This document shows, one piece after another, positions 62,201 to 64,000 of a stretch of 64,000 bases of DNA. The position numbers were made by a program, and so were the translations under genes. Where the stretch lies: the NCBI RefSeq assembly GCF_001625655.1, contig NZ_AUYB01000122.1, positions 1 to 64,000 on the forward strand. The letters run 5' to 3'. The stretch is from Pseudoalteromonas luteoviolacea DSM 6061 (GTDB taxonomy: Bacteria > Pseudomonadota > Gammaproteobacteria > Enterobacterales > Alteromonadaceae). Under the pieces are notes generated by a model that had not been told where the DNA came from, made no database searches, and saw only the letters and a program-made list of their open reading frames with translations. Every line of letters starts with the position of its first letter. Position 1 is the first letter of the stretch.

Positions 62201-64000
62201 GAAGGCTATGAAAAAGGCATTCATGACCATGATGCAGCGATGATTTTGAGTAATCTATTGGGGCAGAAAAAAGCGTTGAAGTTGCTCATTTATCCCAGTT
62301 CAGCCCGTATTGTTGCGCAGCTATATTTTAGTCAAATGAAGCGCCAAACTCAGGCTAAATGGACCGAGCAATCAAAGCAAGCTGAGTTAATGTCTAGCAT
62401 GCTTGGCGATACGCGTTTTCAAGCTCAACTCGTAGCAGCGCTAAGTATTGAGATTGAGGCCTTTGCGGACAAACATTTACCACAGTATTTGGCTTATCTA
62501 CCTAAACTTTCTATTGCGCTGAGCGCTGAATACCTTGTTAAGGAACTGGCAAACGGTCAAAAAGAAGTTTGTTTTGCGATGTCGGATCAGGTTAAAAAGG
62601 TGTCTGAGCAGTTTAGTAGTGTGGCTAAAACTAAGGGCTTTACTAAGTCTTTGAACGAAACGTTGAACACGCTGGGATGTTTGCAAGAACAAGCAGTTAT
62701 GATGGCTAGCTGGTTAAATGCCTATGGGCTTCAGCAAGCATCACATGCAAAGATTGCGCAAGACGTGTTACTTGAATCGGCAAATGTGTTGTTATTACAG
62801 CACCTTAATATTGCTAAATTTGTTGCGCAAGATGTGACGGTATCAAATTCTATCAGTGGACTATTGGGACAACATAGCCGTATTGATGAGCAGTCACTGA
62901 TGCTGGACTATTCAGAGTTTTATGCGCGAACTTCGGATTATCTTGCTCAGCATGTACCTGGGTTTTCTCATTATCATGAAATTAAATCTGAGATATTGGT
63001 TGAACAAAAAGAGCGCTTGCAGCTGGATGAGTTCAAACCAAGGCCTCTGAGCTCTTTTGTTCGTAACCAGCTTATCGACAAAGTTTATTTCCCAATTATT
63101 GGTGACAACCTTGCTAAACAGATCGGCGCGTCTGGCAGCAATAAACGAACAGACTTGATGGGGATGTTATTACTTATCTCACCACCGGGATATGGTAAAA
63201 CAACGCTTATTGAATATGTTGCAAACCGCCTAGGTTTGACGTTTGTAAAAGTGAACTGTCCGTCCATTGGTCATGACCAGGTATCGTTGGATCCTGCGCA
63301 AGCCATTAACGCTACAGCTGCCAAAGAAATTGAAAAAATCAATCAAAGCTTTGAAATGGGCAACAACGTAATGCTCTACTTGGATGATATTCAGCATACT
63401 AACCCAGAGTTTTTGCAGAAGTTCATTTCACTCTGTGATGGCTCAAGGCGTATTGATGGGGTTTGGAATGGGCGAAGCAAAACCTATGATTTACGTGGTA
63501 AAAAATTTGCTGTTGTGATGGCAGGTAACCCATATACGGAATCAGGTGAAAGCTTTAAAATCCCAGATATGTTGGCAAACCGTGCTGATATCTATAATTT
63601 GGGTGATACTCTATCGGGCTGCGAGCAAGAGTTTGCAATGAGCTTCATAGAAAATGCGTTGACCTCAAATGCAGTGCTCGCACCTTTAGCAAACCGCAAT
63701 ATGGCGGATTTGTATAAGCTTGTTAGGATCAGTGAAGGGGAAGATATTTCGTTAAATGAGCTTGAGCACAACTATTCTCAAGCGCAAGCAAATGAAATTG
63801 TCTCGGTACTACAAAAGCTGATCACCATCCGAAATACCGTGCTGAAAGTAAACGCCCAATACATTGCGTCAGCTGCTCAGGATGATGACTATCGAACAGA
63901 GCCACCGTTTAAGTTACAAGGGAGCTACCGTAACATGAACAAAATGGCAGAAAAGGTAGTCGCGGCGATGAATGACGAGGAACTAGAAAACCTCATTCAG
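59294..64000 (+). CDS. very large AAA ATPase with DUF3686-type N-terminus (3' end outside window)
   Basis: The frame starts at ATG 59294 (AGGA 9 bases upstream) and stays open for 1569 codons to the window edge, so the gene is partial. Residues about 1-500 match DUF3686, with YDFEWIKTDRSD, FPHINILDRVFVETVGGDLT and NNTESGEGIYAEPV. A long helical region follows (about 430-780). The AAA module has Walker A PPGYGKTT (1297-1304, Lys-1302) and Walker B MLYLDDIQH (Asp-1364/1365). It is annotated in databases as a DNA repair ATPase, but its neighbours (PspA, flotillin) point to the membrane. By analogy to Vps4 on ESCRT-III it could remodel PspA; that is inferred. Confidence 0.9.
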   Translation, partial: MTDSANNAALEQGSYDLIKRRLSNSGAQLRKDIDALNQNRIETFGSTEIKVKGRARVRTEHNCIPRDIVLIGDKLIFAYNVFIGLKKNIHVSDVFSVQKLVDQDDHYEVEAYPSETKFLTDNRFLRDFEELYTYYKETRLQHLFQQSGKLYAVFQIGDKLTDVRVFRWEIAADNTLDYIDNRGERDINGSQDYDFEWIKTDRSDHVEGRFPHINILDRVFVETVGGDLTIKIDNNTESGEGIYAEPVDDKNQSLADCEVEYAQLGEIILLKVLPYREKVWRHYIFNCITQKVIRQDAISDACVQLPDDHGVIYPGGYYLQSGQTRHFDDQIENLEFHKQIKSPNGEDVLYVFYEPTEGRYALFAYNLIEKNLQNPIYCHGYGVYDDGLTITFKAEKEEAERVHPIQVWDSPFCSVEYAANAPTPTSMLGKIGNPDLVRGISDLYSVCKAINEQNPNVSHYESLISLTRSILDRYHWLTESEFATLNGQLHEIFETSEQVLDEFEKVSQIQETAKKALVDIQAQYKETTKDIRPDSFKLATEFVTGLESLKLLKGKIISLEEVKYINLEALTALQQQLDEKTLDLSQATAQFLQQDTALAPYHEKLDELTGLSEKSESVTELNGFLEALDTLGSELDLLNHTMLDLEIDDSRVRTQILEDVSGVYALVNRAKASIEIRRKSLGSVEAKAEFAARFKLFSQSITSSLNNARTPEQCDEQLSRLLIQLEELESQFSEYDEYLAEIMAKRDDVYESFEAHKQQLIDERQRRALNLANAAERILQGVTRRSQNFTEIDEINSYFASDPMISKLRSLTQELKELGDEIKADDIQAKLKACKDQGIRSLRDKQDIYSDGGNSVKIGKHSFGVNKQLLDLTLLPRDEDLMFHLTGTEYFESIQNKQIREKLLTYRPYWQQNLVSENQSIYRGEFLAAQVLQAANDASHSLTFTALETAIQEDRILPLVQKFAEPRYQEGYEKGIHDHDAAMILSNLLGQKKALKLLIYPSSARIVAQLYFSQMKRQTQAKWTEQSKQAELMSSMLGDTRFQAQLVAALSIEIEAFADKHLPQYLAYLPKLSIALSAEYLVKELANGQKEVCFAMSDQVKKVSEQFSSVAKTKGFTKSLNETLNTLGCLQEQAVMMASWLNAYGLQQASHAKIAQDVLLESANVLLLQHLNIAKFVAQDVTVSNSISGLLGQHSRIDEQSLMLDYSEFYARTSDYLAQHVPGFSHYHEIKSEILVEQKERLQLDEFKPRPLSSFVRNQLIDKVYFPIIGDNLAKQIGASGSNKRTDLMGMLLLISPPGYGKTTLIEYVANRLGLTFVKVNCPSIGHDQVSLDPAQAINATAAKEIEKINQSFEMGNNVMLYLDDIQHTNPEFLQKFISLCDGSRRIDGVWNGRSKTYDLRGKKFAVVMAGNPYTESGESFKIPDMLANRADIYNLGDTLSGCEQEFAMSFIENALTSNAVLAPLANRNMADLYKLVRISEGEDISLNELEHNYSQAQANEIVSVLQKLITIRNTVLKVNAQYIASAAQDDDYRTEPPFKLQGSYRNMNKMAEKVVAAMNDEELENLIQ

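Noticed and set aside
1..64000. CRISPR arrays, tRNA or rRNA genes, and complete insertion sequences
   Set aside because: No regular spaced repeats, cloverleaf-like sequences or intact transposase frames were seen; a computational scan would be needed for certainty.

Overview
The window looks like about 64 kb of chromosome from a marine gammaproteobacterium, most likely Pseudoalteromonas. The reasons are the roughly 40% GC texture, a LodA/GoxB-type amine oxidase pair, SpvB/Rhs giant secreted proteins, DUF3015 and DUF4105 genes, and many small Sec-exported proteins. The genus is an inference from gene content; no rRNA or tRNA gene was seen. All calls come from reading the sequence and from memory of protein families; no database search was possible.

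Layout. 1-2.8 kb: the 3' end of an Rhs gene with an ADP-ribosyltransferase-like toxin tip and a probable immunity gene. 4.1-17.2 kb: a translationally coupled operon of an exported FN3/propeller protein, a 3635-residue exported giant with SpvB, FG-GAP and Rhs parts (a one-chain version of the TcB/TcC cocoon) and an exported Sel1-repeat protein that may be its immunity factor. 18-22.5 kb: an orphan RebB (R-body) gene, then RidA, a LodA-like quinoprotein and its flavoprotein partner. 22.6-34 kb: secreted proteins, a phytase-like protein, a cysteine hydrolase with a divergent GlxA-type regulator, a diguanylate cyclase, a BNR lipoprotein and a RoxA-like diheme protein. 34-42 kb: a small MscS channel, tandem outer-membrane barrels, a FabI-MaoC pair, an HBM-type chemoreceptor and a cytochrome-fused PQQ sugar dehydrogenase. 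42-54 kb: many hypothetical genes, a truncated DsbB-like protein, a frameshifted SDR, AraC/SRPBCC genes and DUF4105/DUF3015 genes. 54.8 kb to the end: yjfI, pspA, a small protein, yqiJ, yqiK (flotillin) and a very large AAA ATPase that runs off the window.

Two items stand out. First, a dispersed family of tiny precursor peptides has a Lys-rich leader ending in Ala-Gly-Gly. One copy is at 27498-27707, a second is at 52685-52837, and a frameshifted relic lies at 42048-42142. None has a modification or export gene beside it, so maturation in trans is implied. Second, the PspA/flotillin/AAA cluster joins an ESCRT-III-like membrane remodeller, an SPFH scaffold, an OB-fold membrane protein and a very large ATPase in one apparent operon.

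Two unannotated intergenic intervals (25.25-25.42 kb and 43.00-43.21 kb) each carry a good sigma70-like promoter followed by an intrinsic terminator and no convincing ORF, so they are small RNA candidates.
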